A stretch of 64,000 nucleotides of DNA from assembly GCA_964036315.1 (NCBI GenBank), contig OZ038517.1, forward strand, positions 55,056,788 through 55,120,787. The letters are read 5' to 3'. The translations under genes and the position numbers were made by a program. The notes beneath the pieces are model-generated. The model was not told the DNA's origin. It was given only the letters and a program-made list of their open reading frames with translations, and did not search any database. Positions 44,605 through 54,780 of this stretch are shown piece after piece; the first letter of the stretch is position 1; each line of letters begins with the position of its first letter. Source of the DNA: Acanthosepion esculentum. Lineage: Eukaryota > Mollusca > Cephalopoda > Sepiida > Sepiidae.

Positions 44605-45822
44605 CTAAATTAATATCACCATCTTTTAATAATGTACAAGAAATATCAAATGAAAGCAAGCGGAGTTATTGTTGTTTCAATTCCTTCTGTTTATTTTGGA
44701 GGCGAAGAAAGAAGAGTTTTAAATTTCTTATGTTGTTATGAATGAAGCCAGACATTATGGCAGTGAATGACGTCACAATATTCGTTTTTTCTTTCTTCTT
44801 TCTCTCATATTCAGATCTTCAGTTTCACTCCATCTTATCTTTTGTCATTTTCTTTTTTTCCTTTCCCTTTTATCTACTATGTTCCCTCAGAGCGTAGGCG
44901 ATCATGGCTCTCCACAACTTCCTGTCTTTAAGAAATTTTATCTTTTTGTTTTCTCTCCTAAACCCTTTTCCGCCATCTATTTACTCGAGTTTGTTCTGTG
45001 ATTTGCCGTGTCCATTCACAGTGTTGACGATCATGTCTCTCCACAATTTCCTCTCCTTTGTAGCTCTTAATAAGTTTTGTCTTTTTGTTATCTCTCCTAA
45101 ACCCTGTTCTGCCATCCATTTGCTCAAGCTCACTAAGTATGTTATGCGTCGTTTTCCTCTGTCCCTCTTGCCTTCAGTCTTTCTTGTGAGCATCAGAATT
45201 TCCAAGCCCTCTTTCCTGATTATGTGCCTTAGAAATTTCACTTCCTGGTGTTGAGTATTTTTGCTTCCATTGTCTCTAAAGCATAATCGGCCCATGGTCT
45301 TCTCAGCATCCATATTCCTGTTGTTTCAAATCTCTTCTTCATCTTTGAGGAGATCGTCCAGCACCCACTGCCATACAGGTGGACACATGTGACGTAACAG
45401 TTTCGTACTATTCTCCTTGTTTCTAGGGACATTTTTTCTATTTCTTAATATTCTGATTAGCTTTGGAATTCATCTTTTGCCAATTCCCAATACGCCTTCG
45501 GATTTCAGTATCATACTTTCCGTCCTCTGTTAAAATGCATCTTAGATATTTAAATTTTTGTTGTTGTTGATTTTTGGTATTTCCAACTTGCATTTCGTAC
45601 TTTTGGGACACCTTTTTGCTAACAACTATGCATTCTGTCTTCTTACAGCTGATGTTTAGTCCTTTCTTCTTGCTTTCCTTCACTACCTTCTGTGGAAATG
45701 TTTGTAATTTTCATTCCATGTCTGCTATCAACACAGTGCTATCCGCATATGATATGTCGTTAAAATTGTGGTCGCCAATAATGAATGCTGTTAGAACTTC
45801 TTTGCCGTCTCCTTATTGTTAC

Positions 45823-45825
<3 letters not shown>
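44605..45825 (-). mobile_element. LINE-E (RTE/BovB-like) copy with RT motif C to 3' UTR (inverted)
   Basis: The minus strand from about 45800 gives IGDHNFNDISYADSTVLIAD ME, i.e. the RT catalytic box with YADS in place of YADD. Then VKESKKKGLNISCKKTECIV, KFKYLRCILTEDGKYDTEIR RRIG, SLETRRIVRNCYVTCVHLYG SGCWTISSKMKKRFETTGIW, EVKFLRHIIRKEGLEILMLT and LLRATKERKLWRDMIVNTVN GHG. The 3' UTR (44605-44900) is nearly identical to the plus-strand copy at 49790-50065. Several frameshifts and the D-to-S change make it inactive. Confidence 0.8.
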
Positions 45826-45877
<52 letters not shown>

Positions 45878-46467
45878 TTTATTTCATTTGATATCTGGCG
45901 TTTACACATTTCTTTCCGGGTCCCGCCCAGGGACCTAAGGTTAGAAATGGCATCATGACACTTTCCACTGCAAAAAAAAAATAAAAAAATAATTACATAG
46001 ATAAAGCCCTTCGTAAAGTGTGGGCTGTACTTGTCAGAACAATTTTTTGTATCTCTTTGAGGCATGGACTTCCAGGGATCCCTTCAATCAGCCTACTGGA
46101 ATCTTTTCCAACCAATCCAAGGGCTCCAACTACAACAGGAATTTTTGATGTTCCCATGTGCCACATTTTTGAGATTTCTATTTCAAGGTCCTTGTATTTT
46201 GACAGTTTTTCGAATATCTTCAAAGACACATTGCAGTCTGCAGGGACTGCCATATCAATAAGGAGGCACTTATTTTGTTTGTGGTCTCTAATAACAATGT
46301 CTGGGCGGTTGGCTTTGATTGTTCTGTCAGTGTGTATTGTGTAGTCCCATAGAATTGTAAGAGGTCCTATCTCCGTAACCGGGTCAGGGTGGTGTTCGTA
46401 CCAATTTCTTCCAGTTTCCTTCCCATAGGAATTGCAAATTTTCCAGTGCAGATATTGGCCCACTCTG

Positions 46468-46511
<44 letters not shown>

Positions 46512-46512
46512 T
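45826..46512 (-). mobile_element. LINE-D copy 4: intact RLE frame flanked by (AAT)n (inverted)
   Basis: An uninterrupted minus frame (46463-45993) reads WANICTGKFAI/ MGQYLHWKICNSYGKETGRN WYEHHPDPVTEIGPLTILWD, then IKANRPDIVIRDHKQNKCLL IDMAVPADCNVSLKIFEKLS KYKDLEIEISKMW, and ends PCLKEIQKIVLTSTAHTLRR ALSM. PD...ID with 12 to 13 residues between is the RLE active-site spacing of R2/R4-group LINEs. The 3' UTR matches copy 2. In element orientation (AAT)n lies both 5' (46469-46512) and 3' (45826-45877). It is 5' truncated, but this domain is the best preserved in the window. Confidence 0.85.
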
Positions 46513-46589
46513 TGCGCTCCATTCTGCCTCTTGTATGTGTCGGCCGGGTGATGATGGTCATATCTCAGCTGCTCAATTCAACTCCCTAG

Positions 46590-46865
46590 ACTCCTTTGAG
46601 GAGTATGTGGCCACTGCTATCAACATTCGTCATTGATGCCATTCTATCCAGTAGCAAGAAGTATGCTCAACCGGTTTTGAATTCACATTTGTCCTTCTCC
46701 TAGATTGGTTGTCAACCAAACGTGAAAAGACCAATCTACCCTATTATTTAATCCGTAGCTGGGGAGAAAGAAAGTATGTATTTATACCTTTCTGAAGAGT
46801 ATTTGTGCAAACGTGAATGTAAGCAACTCAACCGGAATTCAAGCCGCTAACATTTCCACCGGCTG
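46590..46865 (-). mobile_element. SINE-B copy (inverted)
   Basis: GGTTTTGAATTCACATTTGT, CTCCTAGATTGGTTGTCAAC, CTATTATTTAATCCGTAGCT, ACCTTTCTGAAGAGTATTTG and the antisense head CAACCGGAATTCAAGCCG. Confidence 0.75.
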
Positions 46866-46897
46866 CCCATCCATATTTGTCAGCTCCTAGGCGCAGC

Positions 46898-47335
46898 TTA
46901 GAAACACAGCACTTTCCCTAACGCATCAGCTGTTTCAAGTAGTGTGGCTACCAGTGCAATACCAATAATATCAGATATCCTCGAGGCGTCTTGCGACAGA
47001 AAGATATTCTGAGAGATAGCCTCGAGTGCAACAATCGCAAAAGTAACAGCTACTTGGTACATACCTTCGCAGCCAGGTCTTGGCACTTCAGTATTTTCGC
47101 CTTTGTTTACGCCGTCGCGATGTTCTTCTCCCAAGAAACAGCAACACCTATCAGTATTCATTCACGGCTGCACTTATGCGAAAGTGTGATATCAGGGCGA
47201 TTTCTATCCAAGCGCTTGTTAGTCAAGATGTCCGTATCCCACATGAGCTTTTCTTGCTCATTCTCGTCTATTGACGTATCTCTTCTCAGTGCACTCGAGG
47301 TCATATTTCTGCCATAGTTCCCGTTGCATTCTGAA
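46898..47335 (-). mobile_element. Second RLE-type LINE family, C-terminal fragment (inverted)
   Basis: The minus strand gives DENEQEKLMWDTDILTNKRL DRNRPDITLSHKCSRE, stop, ILIGVAVSWEKNIATA, stop, TKAKILKCQDLAAKVCTK. The chain NRPDI...LIG(D)VAV...N......K.QDLA is the same RLE-like layout as LINE-D but with different residues, so this is a separate family. The expected Asp after LI is Gly. Three or more stops. Confidence 0.6.
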
Positions 47336-47429
47336 GGCTATTGCCATGGTGTCAAATATTGCCTTCACGTCAACTTTGCTCCTACTGTACTCTTACTGTG
47401 CCAGTTGAGAACGTGTTGTGTACATTTAG

Positions 47430-47446
47430 TAATAATTATTATTATT

Positions 47447-47496
<50 letters not shown>

Positions 47497-47498
47497 TA

Positions 47499-47558
<60 letters not shown>

Positions 47559-47565
47559 ATTATTG
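47430..47565. repeat. (ATT)n-(AAT)n-(ATT)n self-complementary array
   Basis: Five ATT units, about 14 AAT units and about 17 ATT units. The AAT and ATT blocks are complementary and could fold into a long hairpin. 47566-47956 shows nothing recognisable. Confidence 0.9.
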
Positions 47566-47956
47566 CGATTGTGCTCATCATGGAATTTTCCGTTAGTTGA
47601 TTAGTTACTGAGAGAAATTAATCGAACAGCTTAGTATAAATCTTATGGAACTCTCCTTTCATCCTGTTCATACCCTAGAGCGAGAAGTTAGTAGTTTGCA
47701 TACGTAACCATCCTCATGCATTTTAAGGGTCGACAGGTTGATGGATTCTGAATATTTTTTTCAGAATGTGCACCTGAAGATATTCGTCGAAATTACCATC
47801 ATTCGTTATAAAATATTCTGCAGCTCCGTTGATATCACATTATTGTGTCTGACATCATACCTGTAGACACTGAATATTTTATTTAATTTTTCCGTTGTGC
47901 AACGCACATAAATCATGTTTGCTACATTAGGCGGTGTATATTAAATGAGAGCTTAA

Positions 47957-48532
47957 TTACTGCCTTCTGTAGAAAACCTGATGTCTCTCCTTGAATTTGT
48001 GACCGGGTTTTCCGCTTCTGTGAGTTTTTTCGTGAGTACAACAACCCGAAACTCCAATGTTGTTTTCAGTGTGGACGCTTCCATTTGTTAAAATTTGTCT
48101 GATGTTTTTATTTCTTTTGAAAGAAACTTTTGACGTGGTGGCAAAAATCTCTTCAAAACGCGGATATTTTTGCGCCATGTGCTCATAGCCGTCGTGTAGT
48201 TTTTTGTTTTTTTTTCGAAATGCCAACAAGATTTTGATGCCAGTTGATGACTAATTGGATTCTGTCAGAATTTCTATTGCGTTTTTCGGTGTTTTGATCT
48301 GGAGCAAAATTATAGCAATCTTCATTTTCGGCTATTTCATTGGCATCTTGTTTCAGTCGCGACACTTGATAGCCGCGCTTAACATAATGACGAATTAAAT
48401 CATTAGCACAATTCCAATAATATTTTCTGTTCATTCGAATTCGTCTTATGCGCAAAAATTGGCACTTTGGATTTGATTTCATCGTGTGATAAGAACGGAG
48501 GTGAAGATAAATTATGTGGTTAGGTAAGCTTG

Positions 48533-48536
<4 letters not shown>
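47957..48536 (-). mobile_element. PLE RT C-terminal/linker fragment (inverted)
   Basis: The minus strand from 48530 gives HLRSYHTMKSNPKCQFLRIR RIRMNRKYYWNCANDLIRHY VKRGYQVSRLKQDANE, then RIQLVINWHQNLVGISK, a one-base shift, DGYEHMAQKYPRFEEIFATT SKVSFKRNKNIRQILTNGSV and SGCCTHEKTHRSGKPGHKF. Known: PLEs carry 'QF.R.RR.C......A......RGY' after the RT catalytic region, then an 'F....N....L' segment and a Cys-rich linker before the GIY-YIG nuclease. One frameshift only. The copy starts at an (ATT)n tract on its 5' side. Confidence 0.7.
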
Positions 48537-48569
<33 letters not shown>

Positions 48570-48576
48570 ATTATTA
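48537..48576. repeat. (TTA)n tract at mariner insertion site
   Basis: Thirteen TTA units ending in TA (48575-48576), the left flank of the mariner. Confidence 0.95.
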
Positions 48577-49469
48577 CAAGGGTCATTCAATAAATAAGGT
48601 GAATTTTTTGGTATAAGGACTTCTAATACAGATAGAAGCTTACTCTTTTTTATTTTTTTGTTTTACTTCTTTTTCACATGGATTTAATTTCTTTTGCAGA
48701 TTAAAAAAAAACTTTGAGAGTTTTGGCGATTAACAAAGATGGCCAACCAAGAAGCATTCTCCAGGATTGAACAGCGGTCAGTTATCAAGTTTTTGGTTGC
48801 TGAAGGGTGCAAACCAGTTGAAATTCATAGGAGAATATCAGCTGTGTATGGTGCCACATATTTCAGCCAAAAAATGTCTAGAAGTGGGCTAAATTGTTTA
48901 AAGAAGGACGGAGCAGTGTTGAGGATGAAGATAGGCCTGGGAGGCCTACAGAAGTGAGGTCTCCTGAGGTGATCGAATCAGTCAATGACCTCATTCAGTC
49001 TGACAGAAGGGTGACAGTGGATGACATTGCAAGGACTTTGAGCTTATCTGTTGGGACAAACGTAGGTGTCATCAGTCAGAAGGAGTCATCTTGCATCATG
49101 ACAACTCAAGACCTCACACAGCAGCCCAAATGGTGAAGACCATCAACGAGCTGGGCTGGAAACTGCTCCCTCATCCCCCTTACAGCCCAGACCTTGCCCC
49201 TTCAGACTTTCACCTGTTTGGTCCCTTGAAAGCGTTCACAAGAGGCACGAAGTTTATAAGTGACGATGAAGTCAAAAGTGTTGTGAGCGACTGGCTGAGA
49301 CATCAGTCCAAAGATTTTTACGCTGATGGAATACGGAAGCTTGGGCACAGATGAGAAAAGTGTGTGACAGTGCTGGGAGACTACGTTGAAAAATATAAAA
49401 AAAGTAAGATTCTATCTGTATTAGAAATCCTTATACCGAAAAATTCACCTTATTTATTGAATGACCCTT

Positions 49470-49470
<1 letters not shown>
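48577..49470 (+). mobile_element. Mariner-type transposon, internally deleted, about 67-bp TIRs
   Basis: The ends CAAGGGTCATTCAATAAATA...GGTATAAGGA.TTCTAATACAGATAGAA are inverted at 48577-48643 and 49404-49470, with TA on both sides. The coding strand starts MANQEAFSRIEQRSVIKFLV AEGCKPVEIHRRIS (HTH), shifts by one base near 48890 to FKEGRSSVEDEDRPGRPTEV and RVTVDDIARTLSLSVGT, then jumps to VILHHDNSRPHTAAQMV and YSPDLAPSDFHLFGPLK. The second and third acidic residues (49100-49102 and 49205-49207) are separated by 34 residues, the DD34D spacing of mariners. The first catalytic Asp region is deleted. At 894 bp against the usual 1.25-1.3 kb, the element is dead but its long TIRs could still be recognised by a related transposase. 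Confidence 0.9.
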
Positions 49471-49510
<40 letters not shown>

Positions 49511-49675
49511 GTTATTGTTGTTGTTGTTGTTGTTGTTTCCGTTGATTTCTGTTGTATACACATTTCCTTCCGGGTTCCAACCAGAGACCTCAGTCCAGAA
49601 ATGGCTTCATGAAAAAAAAAAAAAAAAAAAAAATCAGCCATATTTTACATAGTTAAGCTTTTCGTAATGTGTGAG
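49471..49675 (-). mobile_element. LINE-D 3' UTR with (AAC)/(AAT) tail (inverted)
   Basis: (ATT)n 49471-49509 and (GTT)n to 49538, then TTGATTTCTGTTGTATACAC, ATTTCCTTCCGGGTTCCAAC, GAAATGGCTTCATG and TTTACATAGTTAAGC. This is the complement of the copy 2 and copy 4 3' UTR. An A run at 49612-49633 interrupts it. The mariner sits in the AAT tail of this copy. Confidence 0.75.
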
Positions 49676-49681
49676 TAAACA

Positions 49682-50065
49682 GATGGCGGAACAGCGTTTA
49701 GGAGAGAAAACAAAAAGATAAAATTTATTAAGGACAGGAAGTTGTGGAGAGCCATGATCACCTACGCTCTGAGGGAACATAGTAGATAAAAGGGAAAGGA
49801 AAAAAAGAAGATGACAAAAGATAAGATGGAGTGAAACTGAAGATCTGAGTATGAGAGAAAGAAGAAAGAAAAAACGAATATTGTGACGTCATTCACTGCC
49901 ATAATGTCTGGCTTCATTCATAACAACATAAGAAATTTAAAACTCTTCTTTCTTCGCCTCCAAAATAAACAAAACAGAAGGAACTGAAACAACAATAACT
50001 CCGCTTGCTTTTATTTGATATTTCTTGTACATTATTAAAAGACGGTGATATTAACTTACTTTTTT
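49682..50065 (+). mobile_element. LINE-E C-terminus and 3' UTR
   Basis: MAEQRLGEKTKR then (shifted) FIKDRKLWRAMITYALREHS R, stop, and about 280 bp of 3' UTR. The UTR (GACGTCATTCACTGCCATAA, TCTTCTTTCTTCGCCTCC) is the inverse of 44605-44900 with very few differences. Confidence 0.8.
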
Positions 50066-50084
50066 TTTCGCACGGTACAACTTG

Positions 50085-50365
50085 TCTCAGTGGTTAGAAC
50101 AGCGTCCTGGCATTCATGAGATTCAAAACACGAACTTTTCATGATGGAGGCTTGATAACAGAAAATCACTTTATTTATATTATTCGGACTATTGTCTTCA
50201 TCATTGTTGCCATATTTATCACAACGTTAAGGCCGTTGTACGCTCCGGCCTTCTTCAGGTGGTTTGGAGGTCGAAGAAGGCCGGAGAGTACAACGGCAAA
50301 AACGTTGTGATAAATATGGCAACAGAGATGAGGACAATAGTCCGAATAATGTAAATAGTTTACCT
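50085..50365. mobile_element. SINE-D copy with 78-bp snap-back palindrome
   Basis: A tRNA-like start (TCTCAGTGGTTAGAACAGCG) precedes an inverted repeat. 50179-50256 is the complement of 50273-50350 with few mismatches, around a 16-nt loop. Both arms are the SINE-D tail (ATTATTCGGACTATTGTC..., TTGCCATATTTATCACAACG). Confidence 0.8.
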
Positions 50366-50900
50366 CATCTCAGAAATATAGACAGATACTGAGAAAATCA
50401 ATTTTGAAAATAAAAACGCCATATTTTAATAATGAGAAACAGCTTTTATTTAACGTTCATTGCCAGATCAATTTTTAAGATCCATCATCATACTATTTTC
50501 ACCAACATCAGATTGCGAATCAGGTGACATAATTGTTTTTTTTTATTATTTATTTTAGAATTTCAGTTGTGAATTTTTAGGCCGATAGTTTCCCGCGAGT
50601 GGTCAGATTGTTGAGGTGTGTTTTTAGGCTGCACCAGAGGTAGTTTCTCCCAACACCACAAATTGCTACAAAACGAAAACATTAAACTGAAAACTCGAAT
50701 TGTGTTCGTAAATATTCTTTTCAGATAGAGACATTTCATATGAATTGCCATACATGTCGCTAAACTGATTCAAAAATATCGAAACTGTCAGTTGTAAACG
50801 AGTTTCTAAGTCAATAGTTAAAAATGGCTTCGAATGAATGAAGCCTGTAGGTTTTAGCAAGGAACACTGTGAACTGTCGCTACAGAATCACAAAGAACTG
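50366..50900. other. No feature recognised
   Basis: AT-rich sequence without repeat or coding resemblance. Confidence 0.45.
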
Positions 50901-50904
50901 TAGC

Positions 50905-51235
50905 AAATGACACAAATCACATCACCATTCAACAACAGCAACACGTAAAATGGATAAGACCTGTAACTCGGGAAAATAAGGATACAAGCAAGATGTTGAT
51001 ATTCCACACTACTTCAAACAAAAGGTTGGGAAGGAAACCCTCATCAATACTGGAAAGAGCAATGATAGTTATTGGTTTTGAGAAACTTATTTTCCTGAAA
51101 AATTGCTTTAAGAGGAAGATTCTATAGATTTCAACCTCCAGTAACGCTGGATTCTTGGTCAATGAATGCCGAATGTTTCCTTATAAGGAAACGGTTAATT
51201 TTACTATTACCGTTAACATCTCTATATAAATTGCC
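50905..51235 (+). mobile_element. LINE-C 3' end copy
   Basis: QQQHVKWIRPVTRENKDTSK MLIFHTTSNKRLGRKPSSIL ERAMIVIGFEKLIFLKNCFK RKIL is open. The 3' UTR GGTCAATGAATGCCGAATG, TTCCTTATAAGGAAACGG follows. It matches 15285 and 23636. Confidence 0.7.
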
Positions 51236-51289
51236 TGCCAAGGCTAAAGAGTCTCTATCTGTCCATAAGGTGAGGACTTTTAATTTTGC

Positions 51290-51395
51290 TGTTAATTTCC
51301 TTAGCGCTATAAAGGAGAGGAAATTGTGGAGAGCGATAATCGCCCAAGGCCTGAAGGGACACGACAGAAGAAGAGTAAGAAGAAGCATTTAAACA
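51290..51395 (+). mobile_element. LINE-E extreme C-terminus scrap
   Basis: FLSAIKERKLWRAIIAQGLK GHDRRRVRRSI, stop. The last 30 residues of the RTE-like family, directly after a LINE-C copy. Confidence 0.65.
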
Positions 51396-52505
51396 AAATC
51401 TATCAATTATTTTCGTTATGGCTGAGAAATATTGCTTTATTCGAACTTGTAAATTAAGGTCGAATAAAAGATATTTCGTTTTGGTTGCCTGCGTCAAACA
51501 AGGAAACTGCCGCCATTTAATTTTGTTTCCAGCGGAGCAACAATTTCCTTTAAGTCACAACTGGTCACGATATAGGTGCCATATTCGACACCAAGTTGTT
51601 ATGGTTGCCTGTAAAGTAATAGAATTGGTTTATGCCAATAACTCGCATTCAGCGATGTGTCACTGGAGTTGAATATCCATTTTTTTTAAGTCACATTGAT
51701 AAACATAGAGAACAATCTAAAAAACTAAAAAAGTAAATTCTGTCTGTCCGTCCGTGTGTCTGAAACCCTTCTAACTCGGGCCACACTTGCTCTGCATAGT
51801 CATATACCATTTTGGAATCAGGTTAATCCTGGGATTGGCAATCTGCACTACATCTTGTGTTTGAACATCCAGCTTTGGGATTTGTGTCCCGGATGGGGAC
51901 AGTTAAACATTGAAATTTTAAAATATCAGAAAAAAAAATTAGGGATTTTAAAAGTTTTAAATTCATATTAAGTCTAAAGTAACACAAAAACTTTGTGAAT
52001 TTAAAAATTTTCATTTTAAATTCAGTTTAAAATATCTTTGCAAAATCAATTTAAAATATCTTTGAGAAAATAAATTTTATTTCTTCAAAATGCCAACGAA
52101 TCAGAGTTAAAGTGTGAGGTTTCGTGGCGTGAGGATTTGAAGTAGTGCGTAATTTTCGATTTGAAGAACACAACTGAATTGAAATTCCACGGAGTTTGCG
52201 ATTTGCAGAACTTCGTTTTTCGTCTGAATTATATTTTTGCCCAAATCAAATCTTTTGGCCGAATCAGAGTTCAGGTGAGGTTTTGAAATTCCGTCGAGTG
52301 AATTGAGGAATTCAAATATATTTCTTCAAAATTATCTTTGCTGTTTTCTAAGCTGGACAATCTTTTCTAAGAGGTTCTTTAAGTTTTGGACCAGAAACAC
52401 AAATTAACACCCCGCAAGAGATAGCTTAAAGGTCCGCACGGTGTATGGCTTTTAAGCGAATTTATAACAAAAATATGTGGGTTATACTACAAATATGCTG
52501 TAAGT
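51396..52505. other. No gene recognised
   Basis: AAATTCTGTCTGTCCGTCC at about 51735 and the following 200 bp look repeat-like but have no second copy here. TTCAAAAT/AATTTAAAATATCTTTG is duplicated at 52022-52068. No coding homology. Confidence 0.4.
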
Positions 52506-52509
52506 TAGC

Positions 52510-52662
52510 GTGATCAACAATTTGAACAAGCCAGCACACTCAAATTCTCGCCCACGATACTGGTCCGTTCTTCTAGGGAAGAGTCAGAGGTCAATCTATC
52601 TCTGATTACCGAGAGTGCCTCCTCCGTGGGTACCTTGGTGAACAAACTCATAGTGCCAAAGA
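52510..52662 (-). mobile_element. PLE reverse-transcriptase motif fragment (inverted)
   Basis: The minus strand gives GTMSLFTKVPTEEALSVIRD RLTSDSSLEERTSI. This is the PLE RT block 'D(V/I).SLFT.VP..E.L..I...L' around catalytic motif A, with the catalytic Asp replaced (GTM). Only about 45 residues remain. Confidence 0.6.
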
Positions 52663-52794
52663 AAAGCAATGATAACAAAAAAAGTTGCAATATGAGATCT
52701 GGTAAAAACATACAATAATAACAGCAAAATTGCAATATGAGTACTGGTAAAAAATGATGGCTGAAAATTAGGTTTATAATACTCAGAAATTCAT

Positions 52795-53105
52795 ACCCAG
52801 ATGTCCTCAAGGACACATGGCACAGTGGATAAAGGCGTTGGTTAAATCCAGTGACAGACCCAAAGAGTGTGAGTTCAATACCCGGTTCAGGCAGTGGAGA
52901 ACTTTCAGAGGGAAAATTACCAGGAGATAACTGACATCCATCAAACATGGCTCGTGGAACTAGAACAGTCTACCCCAGTGATCGAAATAAAGGGTTCGGT
53001 TCGAAATTCCAACCACCTGAAGAAGTCCGGAGCGTACAACGGCCGAAACGTTGTGACAAATATGGCGACAAAGATGAGGACAATAGTCCGAGTAATGTAA
53101 ATACA
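52795..53105 (+). mobile_element. SINE-D copy, near complete
   Basis: Head GGCACAGTGGATAAAGGCGT (A-box-like) and GTGAGTTCAATACCCGGTT (B-box-like), body GGCAGTGGAGAACTTTCAG, GGAACTAGAACAGTCTACCC, tail CCACCTGAAGAAGTCCGG, GTACAACGGCCGAAACGTTG, AATAGTCCGAGTAATGTAAA. This is the best reference copy of the family in the window. Confidence 0.75.
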
Positions 53106-53172
53106 GTATATATATATATATATATATATATATACGTATATATATACATATATATATATATATTATTATTAT
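53106..53172. repeat. (TA)n-(ATT)n microsatellite
   Basis: TA units with two C/G substitutions, then TATTATTATT. Confidence 0.95.
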
Positions 53173-54540
53173 TAAATATTTGTGGTTCTTATTAATTAGA
53201 TCTTCATTAGTTTAGCACGATGTTATAACTAATCGCATCAGAACCAATTCGTACTTTCCACCACAGACCACAATGCGTCTCAACACACGGTGTGTTTACA
53301 TCCAACTACCGGCTGACGTTTCAGGGCTGTGGCTTCAAGAGCGCAAACGGTGTGTAGCTTTTGCATTGTCCCTACCACCGTCCGCTCTTACCGTGTGAAT
53401 ATATTATCGACTATTCATTTGTATTATTACACCCATTAACAACACCTAATTTAGTAAATCAGAGAATACATTAAATGCAGTACGTTTGTATAAAGTGGTA
53501 GTTTCAGCTGTTTTTCTTTTCGGTAGTCGGAACGAATCACTTTTATGTGTACGCCATCACAACCCATCACCCCAATAGAATTCAGGACACAAAGTCATTA
53601 TTGTAATATTGCTTTTTTACTCAATACAAATATATTAGTAGATATAGTGCCAGTTTTTTTTTTATCATGCCATACACGCAGTCACCGCTTACCGTAAGTA
53701 GTACTATATTAAAAAAATACCAAATAACAAAGAGAAAATAAACGAATATTGCACGAACAACTAATAAAAATTTCTGACATTTAATCATCCTCAGAGATGA
53801 ACGAATGACTTATAGTGTTTGTAGGAAGTTAGTTACTGGTTATCATTGTAACCTTTCAGCTCAGACCAGACACCAGGTTCGTTCTCAAACGCTTGTGACT
53901 TTAAAAAAAAAACTCTTTCGCTAGATCGTTATCCAAGAAAAAGAAAATGAGACGAAATTGTACCAGCCGTCAAATTTTATTACAACATTATTTTAAGGGT
54001 CGAATGTATGCGAGTGAGGGAAAATATGGCGAGAGGGCGAACGGTCTTAGCCGCTTTTCGAATAATCCTCTGATGTAGCCTGCTAGGGATCACTCTCTTA
54101 TAGAGAACTAGCCTTCTTTGTCTTTTCAGTTTTCATCTAAAAAATTAATTCGTCAAGAAACCAGTGTCTAAATCCAATCAGCTGTCAGGAGGATTGTTGT
54201 TAAAACGATTACTGTAACATTCTACAGATGTACTCTTAACAAGATATCAGCTGATATCGCTACATCATCAATACTCGAGAAACAAAACAATATATATGAT
54301 ATAATACTAACGGGATATATGGCATTTATTACATATGAATGATAATTGTAGGCTTTTATTATATGTCGGGGGTTTGTGTTTCTTTATATCTCGTGACTGG
54401 GTTTAATGAAGATTGGCAAACTTCTCTTTACAACTTGAGTGCTAAAACGCAGGGAAATACGCTAACGATTTATCTATTAAACAATATATTTATTTAATTT
54501 CGTCTATCTGAATGTTCGAGAAATCTTAATAAAGAACTGT
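53173..54540. other. No feature recognised
   Basis: About 1.4 kb of single-copy-looking sequence without stop-free frames longer than 60 codons, splice-bounded open segments I trust, or window-internal repeats. It is one of the least repeat-laden stretches here. Confidence 0.4.
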
Positions 54541-54780
54541 TCTTCGTGGCCACGTCGGCTAAGGCGTGCCGAGTTTAACGATAACTTCCTTTGTCCTGAG
54601 GGACACAGGTTCAAATCCTACCATAGAGTGCACATTTTTTCTTTAATAAGATTTCACGACCATTCAAACCGATAGACGAAAATAAATAAATATACTCTTT
54701 AATAAATAAACGGAGCGTCTACTCAAATACGTGTATCCACTAAAAATAACATTTAAAACGATTTAAAAAATACATAGATA
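54541..54780 (+). mobile_element. SINE-C copy with tRNA-like head
   Basis: CGTGGCCACGTCGGCTAAGG (A-box-like, as in serine/leucine tRNAs) and GGGACACAGGTTCAAATCCT (B box) are tRNA-spaced. The tail CCATTCAAACCGATAGACGA, AACGGAGCGTCTACTC, GTGTATCCACTAAAAATAAC follows. It shares the tail with 26425, 27465 and 61499-62055. Confidence 0.7.

Noticed and set aside
44904..45254. Plus-strand 116-codon Ser/Leu/Phe-rich frame
   Set aside because: It is the antisense of the LINE-E C-terminus.
46018..46344. Plus-strand frame of 108 codons over LINE-D copy 4
   Set aside because: It is the shadow of the intact minus-strand endonuclease frame.
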